Source of the DNA: a virus
Length of the DNA: 45,137 nt
IMG/VR virus record: IMGVR_UViG_3300046804_003816
Location: 1 to 45,137 of that record
Strand: one strand, 5' to 3'
Positions 24,401 through 31,840 of the stretch are shown here, piece after piece. How positions within the stretch are numbered: position 1 is the stretch's first letter; every line of letters begins with the position of its first letter. The notes under the pieces are model-generated. The model saw only the letters and a program-made list of their open reading frames with translations. It ran no database searches and had not been told where the DNA came from. The translations under genes were made by a program, and so were the position numbers.

Positions 24401-25113
24401 TATCTTATCATCCTAAAGTCAAACATTTTGTAGTAGTCAAACGGATAATCTACTTTAGTAATGTGTGTTTCAAATTTAGTAATAGGTTGTGTTAGCACCA
24501 TATCTTCAAAAAACTTTCTAAGCAGATTGCCCTCGTCTAGCTGTATATTATACACAAAACGATTATCGTCAGCAAACCAATAGAAAATAAATTTCTTTTT
24601 ATTAACCCAACGACTAGTTTGATGGATATAGACTAATTCTCTTTGAAACTTCTTTAGATTAGGTTTAACTAATGGACAATCAGTAACTAGATAATTTTTA
24701 ATAATTGAGTCTAATACTTGATCTTCTTGATAAAAGTAAGGCAAGGTTACAACCATACCTACTTCTTTTTTAGTTAAAGTTGATTTAACTTGTGACAAGA
24801 ATTGCACTAGATTGCTACGATAGTCACTTAGACGCGAGTCTCTTAAGTTAACCCACATCATTTTCTTGCTGTAATAGTCTTTAATAACTTCGGCATCGTT
24901 AAAGTCGTCACCTGTTAAGGCGCCTTTAACGTTTGGGTCATCAAGTCGATACCATTTAGATGGATCTTCGTCTCTTATCTTTTTAAGACGTACACTGAGT
25001 ACTAGTGGATTGACATCAAATTTGACCGGGCTTTCTCGATACGGTTGATCAAAGATAATCCCTGCTTCTGTGTTCTGACCAGAAAAAATTTGAGATATAA
25101 TACTAGTAGTCAT
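24400..25113 (-). CDS. Phage protein of unknown function
   Basis: 237 residues, no recognised motif. Notable segments: NPLVLSVRLKKIRDEDPSKWYRLDDPN near the N-terminus, RSNLVQFLSQVKSTLTKKEVGMVVTLPYFYQEDQVLDSII in the middle, and KKKFIFYWFADDNRFVYNIQLDEGNLLRKFFEDMVL. Mixed alpha/beta, cytoplasmic, length typical of phage accessory proteins. Coupled to the lipoprotein gene upstream (shared base at 25113) and to the small gene downstream (TAATG). Confidence 0.72.
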   Translation of the reverse strand: MTTSIISQIFSGQNTEAGIIFDQPYRESPVKFDVNPLVLSVRLKKIRDEDPSKWYRLDDPNVKGALTGDDFNDAEVIKDYYSKKMMWVNLRDSRLSDYRSNLVQFLSQVKSTLTKKEVGMVVTLPYFYQEDQVLDSIIKNYLVTDCPLVKPNLKKFQRELVYIHQTSRWVNKKKFIFYWFADDNRFVYNIQLDEGNLLRKFFEDMVLTQPITKFETHITKVDYPFDYYKMFDFRMIR

Positions 25114-25664
25114 TAGTCAAGCTCTTTAAGTGCCTGAGGAGCACGAGCTGCCGCTATCTCTCTTTGACGATTAGCTTCCTTGGCACGTTTTAAAATGTTA
25201 GCATCTCCGGTAGGCAATGCAACTAGAACATAAGTTCTATAACGGCCGCCTTCGTTGATGCGTTTAATTTCTTTAACTTCGACACCTGTCAAGTCAACTT
25301 CTTTACAACTAGAACGCAAAGCCATTTCACTGAACTCGGTACTGGTTACTTCGCTGTCGGTACGATAAATTTTTGTACGCTGGCTAGCAGTACCGCCAGC
25401 AGTCATGCAGATCTTGCCGTAAGCATCTGCTTTAGCCTTTTGGTCTGCCATGCTAAAATCCGCACTCACCGCAGTACCTGCTTCGTAGACTGCACTCTTG
25501 CTAACTGGTAGTTCAGTCATCCACTTAGGTGCTTTGTCAATAACACGTTCGGCAATTTTTTCTTTACGTTCGTATTCTTGCTCTGCACGTTTTTGATAAG
25601 GGTCACTAGTACCACAAGCTGTCAATGCCGCAATGATTGGCAATAGAATAAAAACCTTTTTCAT
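25113..25664 (-). CDS. Outer-membrane-type lipoprotein (LPP20-like)
   Basis: 183 residues. A lipoprotein signal peptide ends at the lipobox LTAC (C17), so the mature protein would be lipid-anchored. The mature part, from WMTELPVSKSAVYEAGTAVSADFSMADQKAKADAYGKICMTAGG to YRTYVLVALPTGDANILKRAKEANRQ, resembles the LPP20/LPP-like family found in many Proteobacteria. It may alter the envelope during infection, for example as superinfection exclusion or a spanin-like helper, but this is inference. The start is TAATG-coupled to the entericidin-like gene. Confidence 0.82.
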   Translation of the reverse strand: MKKVFILLPIIAALTACGTSDPYQKRAEQEYERKEKIAERVIDKAPKWMTELPVSKSAVYEAGTAVSADFSMADQKAKADAYGKICMTAGGTASQRTKIYRTDSEVTSTEFSEMALRSSCKEVDLTGVEVKEIKRINEGGRYRTYVLVALPTGDANILKRAKEANRQREIAAARAPQALKELD

Positions 25665-25786
25665 TATTTTCCACCCATCTTTTCTTTAGTCCACTCTGCT
25701 GTGGATTGAATATCCTTACCAACACCTGCTACAGTTGAGCAAGCAGTAAGGGCCAAAATTAGAAATGCTGATACAACGGTTTTCAT
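25664..25786 (-). CDS. Entericidin-like small lipoprotein
   Basis: 40 residues: MKTVVSAFLILALTACST, with lipobox cysteine C16, then VAGVGKDIQSTAEWTKEK. The TAC-STxxGVGKDI core is the hallmark of the entericidin EcnA/EcnB family, small lipoproteins described as a stationary-phase lysis toxin/antidote pair in enterobacteria. It overlaps by ATGA with the 42-residue membrane protein upstream and by TAATG with the larger lipoprotein downstream. It could disturb the host envelope; that role is inference. Confidence 0.82.
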   Translation of the reverse strand: MKTVVSAFLILALTACSTVAGVGKDIQSTAEWTKEKMGGK

Positions 25787-25911
25787 TTTGCCATCTCCTG
25801 TGACTGTGTTTTAACGGTATCAATACCACGGTCAAGAATTCGAGCAACACCCGAAAAACCGACAGTAGCAACTACCAAGCCTAGAATAAAGCCTATTGCA
25901 ATTTTAACCAT
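25783..25911 (-). CDS. 42-residue single-pass membrane protein
   Basis: MVKIAIGFILGLVVATVGFSG forms one N-terminal membrane helix, followed by a short polar tail ARILDRGIDTVKTQSQEMAK. AGAGG lies upstream of ATG 25911. It is first in the unit driven by the sigma70 promoter at 25970, ahead of two lipoprotein genes. The role is unknown; topology with a short cytoplasmic or periplasmic tail would suit a holin- or spanin-like helper, but there is no specific evidence. Confidence 0.75.
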   Translation of the reverse strand: MVKIAIGFILGLVVATVGFSGVARILDRGIDTVKTQSQEMAK

Positions 25912-25941
25912 AAATGCCTCTGTGTAAGTTGTGACGACTTT

Positions 25942-25970
25942 ATTGTATTATTCTTCCACAATAGAGTCAA
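25942..25970 (-). promoter_or_regulatory. Sigma70 promoter for the small-lipoprotein operon
   Basis: TTGACT (25970-25965), 17 bp, TACAAT (25947-25942). The -35 lies in the last codons of the HNH gene (I-D-S), and the -10 begins right after its stop codon. Confidence 0.8.
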
Positions 25971-26418
25971 TCTTTTTGGCAGAAAGGTAATCTTTTTCTT
26001 TATATGTTTTGATCATATGGCATCGGCAACATAATGTTTGGATATTTTCAGCAATATCCTTGCCGCCATCAGCTTGGCGCTCCAAGTGGTCGCCGTGCAT
26101 TACGCCACGCATACATCGAAGTTTGTGGAATGGATCTTCAATATCATCAAATTGGGGATCTTCTCTTGGATCGTATTTGCATTTAACGCAAACCCAACCG
26201 CGATAGAATGTGTATGGACGATCAGCCTTGCCCATTCCACCGTACTCGGCTAGCATTAGTTGATGCTCGCGACAGTAGCTATCACTACCCGGCCCTTCGT
26301 AATGGGTCAAAGGGTTGCAACAATCTTCAAGGGCACAAGTTATCCCCTTGCCGATTTGTTCTTTTAAAACCCCTCGACTTTTACGCTTGTCGTATTGCGG
26401 ATCACGCAACTTGCTCAT
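25948..26418 (-). CDS. HNH endonuclease
   Basis: 156 residues. HNH core: D110-H111 (MHGDHLERQADGG), N125 (AENIQTL) and H134 (CCRCHMIKT), with a structural zinc site from C77-x-x-C80 and C130/C133. An additional cysteine/histidine-rich N-terminal region (C28, C33, C34, C49, H52) may be a second zinc ribbon. It could be a homing or packaging-type nuclease or a host-DNA degrading enzyme. It overlaps the ParB-like gene by 17 nt and belongs to its transcription unit. No flanking intron signs are visible. Confidence 0.87.
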   Translation of the reverse strand: MSKLRDPQYDKRKSRGVLKEQIGKGITCALEDCCNPLTHYEGPGSDSYCREHQLMLAEYGGMGKADRPYTFYRGWVCVKCKYDPREDPQFDDIEDPFHKLRCMRGVMHGDHLERQADGGKDIAENIQTLCCRCHMIKTYKEKDYLSAKKIDSIVEE

Positions 26419-27580
26419 CTTTAATCACTTCCCAAAGCCATGCTTTTTTAACAGTAAAACCATTGTTAGCCTCGTACTTAGGTACAGCCAATTTGGTGCT
26501 AGCCTTAAGTTGGGCAATCAAAAACGGAATGCCGGTACGCATTTCTGTAGTGAACCCACGAACGATTAGTTCGCCTTTGGCGTTGTATTCCTTTTGGTCC
26601 GGAGGAGTAATAGACTCGTACCAGCTTGTGTACGCATCTTTAACTTTACTCCAGAAAGGACCATTGGGACTGAAGTCTGCGTCAAAATAGTCTTTGGTAA
26701 ATTGGGTAAACTTAATCAAGTATGCTCGGTCAACTTCAATTCCTTGTTCGTGACAAATATTAAAATACTCGTAAAGCTGTCTGGCCTCCTTGGGCTCGAC
26801 TGGACGTTCTTGACGTAGAAGTGACCAATATTCGGCAAACATCCGTGTAACGTCAATATCCTTAAGACTCTTTTCGCTGTCACTCATGATAGTGCCAGCC
26901 AGCAAAGTAAACGCACCATCTTGATCTTCGTCACCCATTTTTTCATGAGTGACAAATAGGCCTGCATTTTGCAGATACTCTTGTTTCTTTGCGGCCGCTT
27001 CCCAAACTGGATCGGAAGAACCGTCGATCAAAACACCGCAAACCATTTGTCGATATTTGTCGTAGAAGTCCAACGGTTTCTTTGCTTCGCCGTTGAGCAA
27101 AATAAAGTTACGACGGATCTCTGCTTTCATCTTGACAGGGTAAACTACAATTGGAACAGTAATATCTCCAGCACGTTCACCAAAAATCTTAGTTGCCAAA
27201 ATATATAATACTATAGCAGTATGTTGCCCGTCCCACGCAACATAATAGCCGGGCTTTTCTGGATCTTCGTACACCTGAATAGCCATAACCATTGTTTCTT
27301 TAAAATGGTCCAAGATACTTAGAACGTGCTCAAAATTTACTTGGCGTTGCATAGTGGTATCAATAAGGATCTTGTCCATAGTAGTGCTCAAACTTTGGCA
27401 CAAGTGCAAGTCAGCAAACTTTTTCCATTGCTTATTTCTACGTTTGAATTCGGCAATTGCGGCATCCATTTCGGCAGGAAAGGTACCAGTCAAACATTCG
27501 TTCAAACGTTCGCGCAAACTAATAAAATGACTACTTGTTTTTTTGAAAAAGTCATTCACTTTTTGAGCATAATTTTTCAT
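26402..27580 (-). CDS. ParB-like / DGQHR-type nuclease-domain protein
   Basis: 392 residues. Residues about 65-130 read like a ParB N-terminal domain: KILIDTTMQRQVNFEHVLSIL (cf. xQR), then AIQVYEDPEKPGYYVAWDGQHTAIVLYIL with D117-G-Q-H120-T, the nucleotide-binding/catalytic loop of ParB, DndB and DGQHR proteins. The C-terminal 250 residues are helical and unrecognised. Such proteins bind CTP or DNA and act in partition, restriction or transcription. It is the first gene of its unit, with AGGA and a perfect sigma70 promoter, hence probably early. Confidence 0.8.
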   Translation of the reverse strand: MKNYAQKVNDFFKKTSSHFISLRERLNECLTGTFPAEMDAAIAEFKRRNKQWKKFADLHLCQSLSTTMDKILIDTTMQRQVNFEHVLSILDHFKETMVMAIQVYEDPEKPGYYVAWDGQHTAIVLYILATKIFGERAGDITVPIVVYPVKMKAEIRRNFILLNGEAKKPLDFYDKYRQMVCGVLIDGSSDPVWEAAAKKQEYLQNAGLFVTHEKMGDEDQDGAFTLLAGTIMSDSEKSLKDIDVTRMFAEYWSLLRQERPVEPKEARQLYEYFNICHEQGIEVDRAYLIKFTQFTKDYFDADFSPNGPFWSKVKDAYTSWYESITPPDQKEYNAKGELIVRGFTTEMRTGIPFLIAQLKASTKLAVPKYEANNGFTVKKAWLWEVIKDEQVA

Positions 27581-27612
27581 CAGTTAAATCCTGTGTGTTA
27601 GTTGATGTATAT

Positions 27613-27641
27613 ATTATACAAGTTTTCTTACCATTTGTCAA
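27613..27641 (-). promoter_or_regulatory. Consensus sigma70 promoter
   Basis: TTGACA (27641-27636), exactly 17 bp, TATAAT (27618-27613). The -35 sits in the last codons (V-D-K) of the secreted-protein gene upstream, the same arrangement as at 11100. Confidence 0.92.
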
Positions 27642-28146
27642 CCACAATCCAATCATTGTCGTTAACTTGGCAAATAACTCCGTGATTTACACGCAACTTA
27701 TTATTTTGGACATACCGTTCTTTAAACAAACGGCATTTGGAATTATTATATTTGAAATATCCGGTTTGGCGTTCAGTACGAAGTAATTCGTTTTCCATAA
27801 CTACTTCGCCAACTTTGACAGGTTTGTCAAATAGTTCTCCGCCCTCTTTACAAGTGGTAACTACTTCGGTTCGATACTTACCGGCCAAAGTTACCAATAA
27901 TTCATTCTTACCACGCTCAATAGCCTCGGCGCAGTCTTTATGGGCAGAGTTTACCTTGTGTTCAACACTATTAACCAAAATGGAATAGCTAACTTGGCAA
28001 CTGTCACCTTTAACAGTTTTAACCAAATTGAGCACAGGACCAGTTTCTACTTCCTGTATCATTTGGCTAGCTTCTTTTACACGGCAATCAGCAAGAGCTT
28101 CTTTGAAAACAAAAAGTGCAACAACTGCTAATATGAAGTATTTCAT
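27628..28146 (-). CDS. Secreted/periplasmic protein of unknown function
   Basis: 172 residues from ATG 28146, which overlaps the lipoprotein gene stop as ATGA. Signal peptide MKYFILAVVALFVFKEALA ahead of DCRVKE, probable cleavage after ALA. The mature part has six or more cysteines (C21, SCQVSY, DCAEAI, TCKEGG, KCRLF, ICQVND), consistent with disulfides in the periplasm. No family recognised. It pairs with the preceding lipoprotein as an envelope-targeted pair. Confidence 0.78.
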   Translation of the reverse strand: MKYFILAVVALFVFKEALADCRVKEASQMIQEVETGPVLNLVKTVKGDSCQVSYSILVNSVEHKVNSAHKDCAEAIERGKNELLVTLAGKYRTEVVTTCKEGGELFDKPVKVGEVVMENELLRTERQTGYFKYNNSKCRLFKERYVQNNKLRVNHGVICQVNDNDWIVVDKW

Positions 28147-28394
28147 TCTACACCGCATTTCCAAGTGTACCACCAAATAGTAGCTTTGAGTCTACTATTG
28201 TAAGCACGATCTTCTTCGCTTAGATTATCCGGATCGGGGTCAAAGTTTTTACGAATTTGTACCTTACGCAACTGTGCCAATTGCTTTTCGGCTTTGGCAC
28301 ATTGCATAGGGTAATCTACCAATTGCTGATAAGTTAGATTAGTATCTTCGCATCCAACTAACAGACAAAATAGTAGTGGTATCATGTATTTCAT
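28143..28394 (-). CDS. Small lipoprotein
   Basis: 83 residues; signal peptide MKYMIPLLFCLLVGCEDT with lipobox LVGC (C15), then a helical stretch QQLVDYPMQCAKAEKQLAQLRKVQ and a C-terminal TIWWYTWKCGVE. The short mature chain with an early helix resembles outer-membrane spanin subunits (Rz1-type) only in size and lipid anchor; it lacks the proline richness, so I do not call it a spanin. ATGA-coupled to the genes on both sides. Confidence 0.78.
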   Translation of the reverse strand: MKYMIPLLFCLLVGCEDTNLTYQQLVDYPMQCAKAEKQLAQLRKVQIRKNFDPDPDNLSEEDRAYNSRLKATIWWYTWKCGVE

Positions 28395-28837
28395 TGTGCA
28401 GATTCATCTAAACGAACGTTAGACAAACCTGCAACTGTTTGGAATTTTTCCCAAGCAATTTTAGCAGACGGATTATTTTCCAGCTCATCGCTAGGTAGTA
28501 CAGTTTCCAGCCAGTAGTAGGGCATACGACGGGGGTGAGCACCAAACTGTCTGGGCTGGTGAAGTTTACCCGACTCCCAAAGTTCAATACTGACACTACG
28601 GAACAAGTCTTCATCCTCTTCGCCGTAGGCTCCCCATTCTGGATTTGAACCCGACAGCATTCTGATCATACTGCCGCGATTGCTACCGCCGGCATAACCT
28701 AGCCAAATTCCCTGCCACTGTTTATCATCTCGGGGATCAAAATCCGTACGAGTAATAATGACAAGAACATCGGCAATGTCTACTTTGCCTTCAACAATAT
28801 CTCTAACACAACGGCTATAACTGAGACCAATTTTCAT
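28391..28837 (-). CDS. Conserved phage protein, function unknown
   Basis: 148 residues. Starts MKIGLSYSRCVRDIVEGKVDIADVLVIITRTDFDPRDDKQWQGIWLGY. The combination RTDFDPRDDxQWxGIWxGY followed by NPEWGAY and a C-terminal tail is one I have seen in T4-like phages without function. No catalytic motif. ATGA overlap with the DUF2693-like gene upstream. Confidence 0.75.
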   Translation of the reverse strand: MKIGLSYSRCVRDIVEGKVDIADVLVIITRTDFDPRDDKQWQGIWLGYAGGSNRGSMIRMLSGSNPEWGAYGEEDEDLFRSVSIELWESGKLHQPRQFGAHPRRMPYYWLETVLPSDELENNPSAKIAWEKFQTVAGLSNVRLDESAQ

Positions 28838-29166
28838 AGTGTAAACTCGATTCGTTTAATGCTATCCCAACGGAAGCTACGCCATTCTTTAACTTCTAGG
28901 TCATAGACTGACATAACATCTTCGTTCTTTTTCTTTTCTTTTTTAGGAACTGCTACTTCTTCAGTAAGGACTGGAACTTGCGGAACAAGATCTGAACTGG
29001 TAGTACAGTTCATTATTCTTTCTGTCCCGTCCTTCTTAGTAAATGTAACAGTTACAGGGCCGAAATTCAAGTGGCCTTTTAGCCACTTTTTAAAAGCCTT
29101 AAACTCCTTCTCGGTTTTCAGTACTGTCTGAATTCCGAAGTTCGAGTTGTCGTTTGAGTTCTGCAT
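28834..29166 (-). CDS. DUF2693-like (SH3-fold) phage protein
   Basis: 110 residues from ATG 29166, with GGAGG 8 nt upstream; the longer in-frame start would lie inside the overlapping coiled-coil gene. The pattern ERIMNCTTSSDLVP ... SVYDLEVKEWRSFRWDSIKRIEF matches the small domain (first-strand MxCTLxxxxIP, last WRSFRxDSI) that I know as DUF2693 in T4-like phages. The middle EEVAVPKKEKKKNED is charged and probably a flexible loop. Function unknown; nucleic-acid binding is possible. Confidence 0.75.
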   Translation of the reverse strand: MQNSNDNSNFGIQTVLKTEKEFKAFKKWLKGHLNFGPVTVTFTKKDGTERIMNCTTSSDLVPQVPVLTEEVAVPKKEKKKNEDVMSVYDLEVKEWRSFRWDSIKRIEFTL

Positions 29167-29266
29167 TTTCAGCCTCCAATTTTTCGATATGGTTTGCAAT
29201 ATGTGTTACAAATTCGGCAAGATTCTTGCCAGTCTGTCTAGTCATTTCTACAATACTAATTTCCAT
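29099..29266 (-). CDS. 55-residue coiled-coil protein overlapping the next gene
   Basis: MEISIVEMTRQTGKNL, then VTHIANHIEKLEAENAELKR, with a leucine/isoleucine heptad (I, I, L, N, L, L) typical of a short leucine zipper. It starts one codon after the phosphoesterase stop (TAAATG) and overlaps the DUF2693-like gene by 68 nt in another frame, carrying that gene's GGAGG ribosome-binding site. The heptad pattern and exact junction with the upstream gene argue that it is translated. Confidence 0.6.
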   Translation of the reverse strand: MEISIVEMTRQTGKNLAEFVTHIANHIEKLEAENAELKRQLELRNSDSTENREGV

Positions 29267-30112
29267 TTATATCTCCAATACAATATTAGGGTTCCATCCT
29301 GTTTCTTCATAGCCTTCATAGCCACGAGGATTACAAACAACACGAGTCTCACCAATCATGTAGTCAAACGGATGATGAGTGTGACCATGTGTCCACAACT
29401 TAATCTGTGGGTGATCCAAAATGAACTCGCTCAAGTCACTATGATAGCCGCCATTCATTAACTTATCGTTAGCGTATTGCGGATGTACACTTTGGTGACT
29501 AGGGCTGTGGTGTCCTACAACAACAACCTTACGATCTTTAAGATCAGTAAGTACTGACTTAAAATAAGCCAGAGTCTGTTGATGTCTATGCATTATATGT
29601 GCAGGACGCAGTTTAGTATAACCGTGCCCGTCATGTCTAATGATACGGAAATCATTCATTAGATCAGTCAGTGCATGCAAGGTCAAAGGATCACCTTTGT
29701 TACAGTCAGTCCATAGTGTAGCACCGATAAAAACAACATCAGCAATTTCTTTAGTGTCTCTTTCTAAGAAATGAATGTTAGGATATTTGGCGCACTCTAC
29801 ACGGAGGTCCACTAAGCTCTGTACAAATTTACCATGGTAAAATTCGTGATTGCCGGCAACATAAACAACGTGCGGAAATTGAAAACTGCAACGCTTTAAG
29901 AAGTCACGAAATCGAAGAGCAGTAGCTTGCCTACGTCCGAGGTCAGCAAGATTAACATTGCTGTACATGCCGTAGTCCATTTCTGGATGGTCGTGCAGAT
30001 CCTGGGCGACCATAATATCGCCACTCAAAATCAGAACATCGCAACCTTCATCATTTTTAATGTTGATGTCGCTAAATTCTAGATGCAGGTCTGATACTAC
30101 CTTAATTTTCAT
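29267..30112 (-). CDS. Calcineurin-like metallophosphoesterase
   Basis: 281 residues from ATG 30112 (MKIKVVSDLHLEF). Dinuclear metal motifs in order: SDLHLE, SGDI, AGNHEFYH, VVGHHSPS and THGHTHHPFDY, the D-x-H, GD-x, GNHE, GH, GHxH series. It hydrolyses phosphomonoesters or diesters (nucleotides, nucleic acid ends or cyclic nucleotides). Its family also includes phage polynucleotide phosphatases, but I cannot assign a substrate. The start overlaps the preceding gene by 11 nt. Confidence 0.9.
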   Translation of the reverse strand: MKIKVVSDLHLEFSDINIKNDEGCDVLILSGDIMVAQDLHDHPEMDYGMYSNVNLADLGRRQATALRFRDFLKRCSFQFPHVVYVAGNHEFYHGKFVQSLVDLRVECAKYPNIHFLERDTKEIADVVFIGATLWTDCNKGDPLTLHALTDLMNDFRIIRHDGHGYTKLRPAHIMHRHQQTLAYFKSVLTDLKDRKVVVVGHHSPSHQSVHPQYANDKLMNGGYHSDLSEFILDHPQIKLWTHGHTHHPFDYMIGETRVVCNPRGYEGYEETGWNPNIVLEI

Positions 30113-30539
30113 CACTGTTTCTCTCGTTATATCTAGCTTGTCTTTCTGCTTCGTGTTTGTCACAAAGTGTCCTTACCCAACCACCACTACGGGTGGTTCC
30201 GGGATAGCCGCACTCTTCGCAGGTACGTGCCGCCCAGGACTCTGCTATACGAACCATACCATCAACAGTATCATCTCCACCATCGTAGTAAAAACGTAGC
30301 CCGCCAAATTTTTCTTTAATCTGTTTAACAACAACGTCCGGACAGCCTTCACCACGTTGATACTTTTCAAGTTGATTCTGTTTCCATTCTACATGATGGT
30401 GGATCTGATGGCAAAGTGTTTCAATAATTGGCCACCAACCGGTACCAATCGCAAATCCGCCGTAAGGCTCTGCAAACATCTTTGGGTAAGATGTTTCTAG
30501 CCTTTTAGAAAATTCGTCATATTGATCTTCATCGTACAT
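30102..30539 (-). CDS. Conserved phage protein with C-terminal zinc-binding site
   Basis: 145 residues from ATG 30539, joined as TAATG to the stop of the gene upstream. Conserved blocks: GFAIGTGWWPIIETLC, QIKEKFGGLRFYYDGGDDTVDGMVRIAE and TCEECGYPGTTRSGGWVRTLCDKHEAE; the last binds zinc through C-x-x-C and C-D-K-H. I know this family from many phages and a few bacteria; function unassigned, often placed next to nucleotide or repair genes. Confidence 0.82.
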   Translation of the reverse strand: MYDEDQYDEFSKRLETSYPKMFAEPYGGFAIGTGWWPIIETLCHQIHHHVEWKQNQLEKYQRGEGCPDVVVKQIKEKFGGLRFYYDGGDDTVDGMVRIAESWAARTCEECGYPGTTRSGGWVRTLCDKHEAERQARYNERNSDEN

Positions 30540-31078
30540 TAGTCTGCCCAAACCTTTGCTCGTTTTTTCACACCTTCTGGATCGCGCTTATATTCATCAA
30601 GATATTGACGCAGGGCTTCTTCAACAAATGCATTAAAGGTCATATCTCGCTCATGTGCGGCTAGCATAAACTTAAACAGTTCATCGTCAGGAATATCCAA
30701 CGGAACTTTTACACGGGTATCGTATTCTTCTCCAGCAACCATAGCAGTAATCTTTTCCAAAATATCGTCTTCTACTTCCAAATCAGTAAATTTGCGATCG
30801 CAAGCAGCCTCAAAATCTACATCTTTAAGTACGCATTCAGCCTTGTACTTTTCTACATACTCTGGGTTAATCCAACGATACTCGCGTTCATTTACGTAGT
30901 CCCACATTTCGCACATATACACTTCGAAAGTAGAACTATCGAAAATAATATTTGTGCTGTAGTGATCTACTTTATCACTATCTAAGTAACGTGCCTCTGG
31001 ACCAAATGTAGTCCAGCCAAACTGTTCACCACCAGTAATGCGATATTGTGTAGCTTTAAGAAAGTCTTCGATTCTCAT
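30539..31078 (-). CDS. Phage protein with C-terminal ribbon-helix-helix-like segment
   Basis: 179 residues. The N-terminal 100 residues (TGGEQFGWTTFGPEARYLDSDK, VDHYSTNIIFDSSTFEVYMCEMWDY) form an unrecognised domain. The C-terminal VKVPLDIPDDELFKFMLAAHERDMTFNAFVEEALRQYLDE resembles a ribbon-helix-helix DNA-binding fold with a short strand and two helices, in the style of small antitoxin or Arc-type regulators. DNA binding is inference. ATGA overlap with the gene upstream. Confidence 0.72.
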   Translation of the reverse strand: MRIEDFLKATQYRITGGEQFGWTTFGPEARYLDSDKVDHYSTNIIFDSSTFEVYMCEMWDYVNEREYRWINPEYVEKYKAECVLKDVDFEAACDRKFTDLEVEDDILEKITAMVAGEEYDTRVKVPLDIPDDELFKFMLAAHERDMTFNAFVEEALRQYLDEYKRDPEGVKKRAKVWAD

Positions 31079-31782
31079 TGTGCAACCTTTACATAGTTAA
31101 GTCTTGTTACGGTACCTTTAGTCTTCCAATGGAAGCCATGATCCTTAACTTTGGCCTTGATAACAACCGCAGGCCCCACAGTTACGTCTTTTTGGCTCAT
31201 CCAACTGACTAATTTATTTTCTATTATAGCATCAACATTAAAAGCTTCAAAGTTTTTTGACTTAATGCAGGATAGTACTTCGCAGTCCAAATCCAGCAAA
31301 GTTTTTCCAACTTCTCCCAACCACCCTTCTTCAAGAGTTTTGGTTTTCTTTTCAAATTGATGTTTACTAAGGTCTCTTTTGTAAACACTGGGCAGGCAAG
31401 CAATCCAACCAAATTTATTAACAGTTGTATTTTCTTTGGTAAGAATTGCATTTAGTTCAGTTTTGAACTCGTCTTCGCCTTGGATAGCATTAAACATTAG
31501 TCGACGATAAAACTTCATGATGTCTTCTGCCAATTGCTTATCGTCCATATTGGTAGTAATAAGCTGAGGTTTCATCAAGGGATCTATGCCGTTGTAATTG
31601 GTTTTGTCTTCGCCAAGTGCAGACAACATCAAAAGTTTGTTTGCTACTCGGTAGCCGATTATTTTATAGTCGTCGGCATAAATGGCTTCTGCCGTTTTAA
31701 TGTAATCTTTATTATACCGATAGGCCGCGCACGCCAATTCCAATACCGTTTGGACTGGGTACTCTTTTTCCGGCACCGACAT
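31075..31782 (-). CDS. Phage protein of unknown function
   Basis: 235 residues from ATG 31782 (MSVPEKEYPVQTVLEL). An in-frame ATG four codons upstream is itself part of the GGAG ribosome-binding site, so I exclude it. The N-terminal YPVQTVLELACAAYRYNKDYIKTAEAIY looks like a helical DNA-binding start. Cysteines lie near residues 160-180 (LDLDCEVLSCIKS). The C-terminus has SH3-like strands (TVGPAVVIKAKVKDHGFHWKTKGTVTRLNYVKV), often seen in nucleic-acid-binding phage proteins. It is first in the unit driven by the promoter at 31840, hence probably early. Confidence 0.75.
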   Translation of the reverse strand: MSVPEKEYPVQTVLELACAAYRYNKDYIKTAEAIYADDYKIIGYRVANKLLMLSALGEDKTNYNGIDPLMKPQLITTNMDDKQLAEDIMKFYRRLMFNAIQGEDEFKTELNAILTKENTTVNKFGWIACLPSVYKRDLSKHQFEKKTKTLEEGWLGEVGKTLLDLDCEVLSCIKSKNFEAFNVDAIIENKLVSWMSQKDVTVGPAVVIKAKVKDHGFHWKTKGTVTRLNYVKVAQ

Positions 31783-31811
31783 GATTTGCTCCATTAATTG
31801 ATAATAGCCTT

Positions 31812-31840
31812 ATTTTACATGAAAATTAAGTCTGTGTCAA
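31812..31840 (-). promoter_or_regulatory. Sigma70 promoter
   Basis: TTGACA (31840-31835), 17 bp, TAAAAT (31817-31812). Both boxes overlap the end of the HExxH paralogue B gene; its stop codon TAA forms the start of the -10. Confidence 0.85.

Noticed and set aside
28143-28394. Spanin (Rz1-like) identity for the small lipoprotein
   Set aside because: It lacks the proline-rich short mature chain and an overlapping Rz-type partner; only size and lipobox fit.
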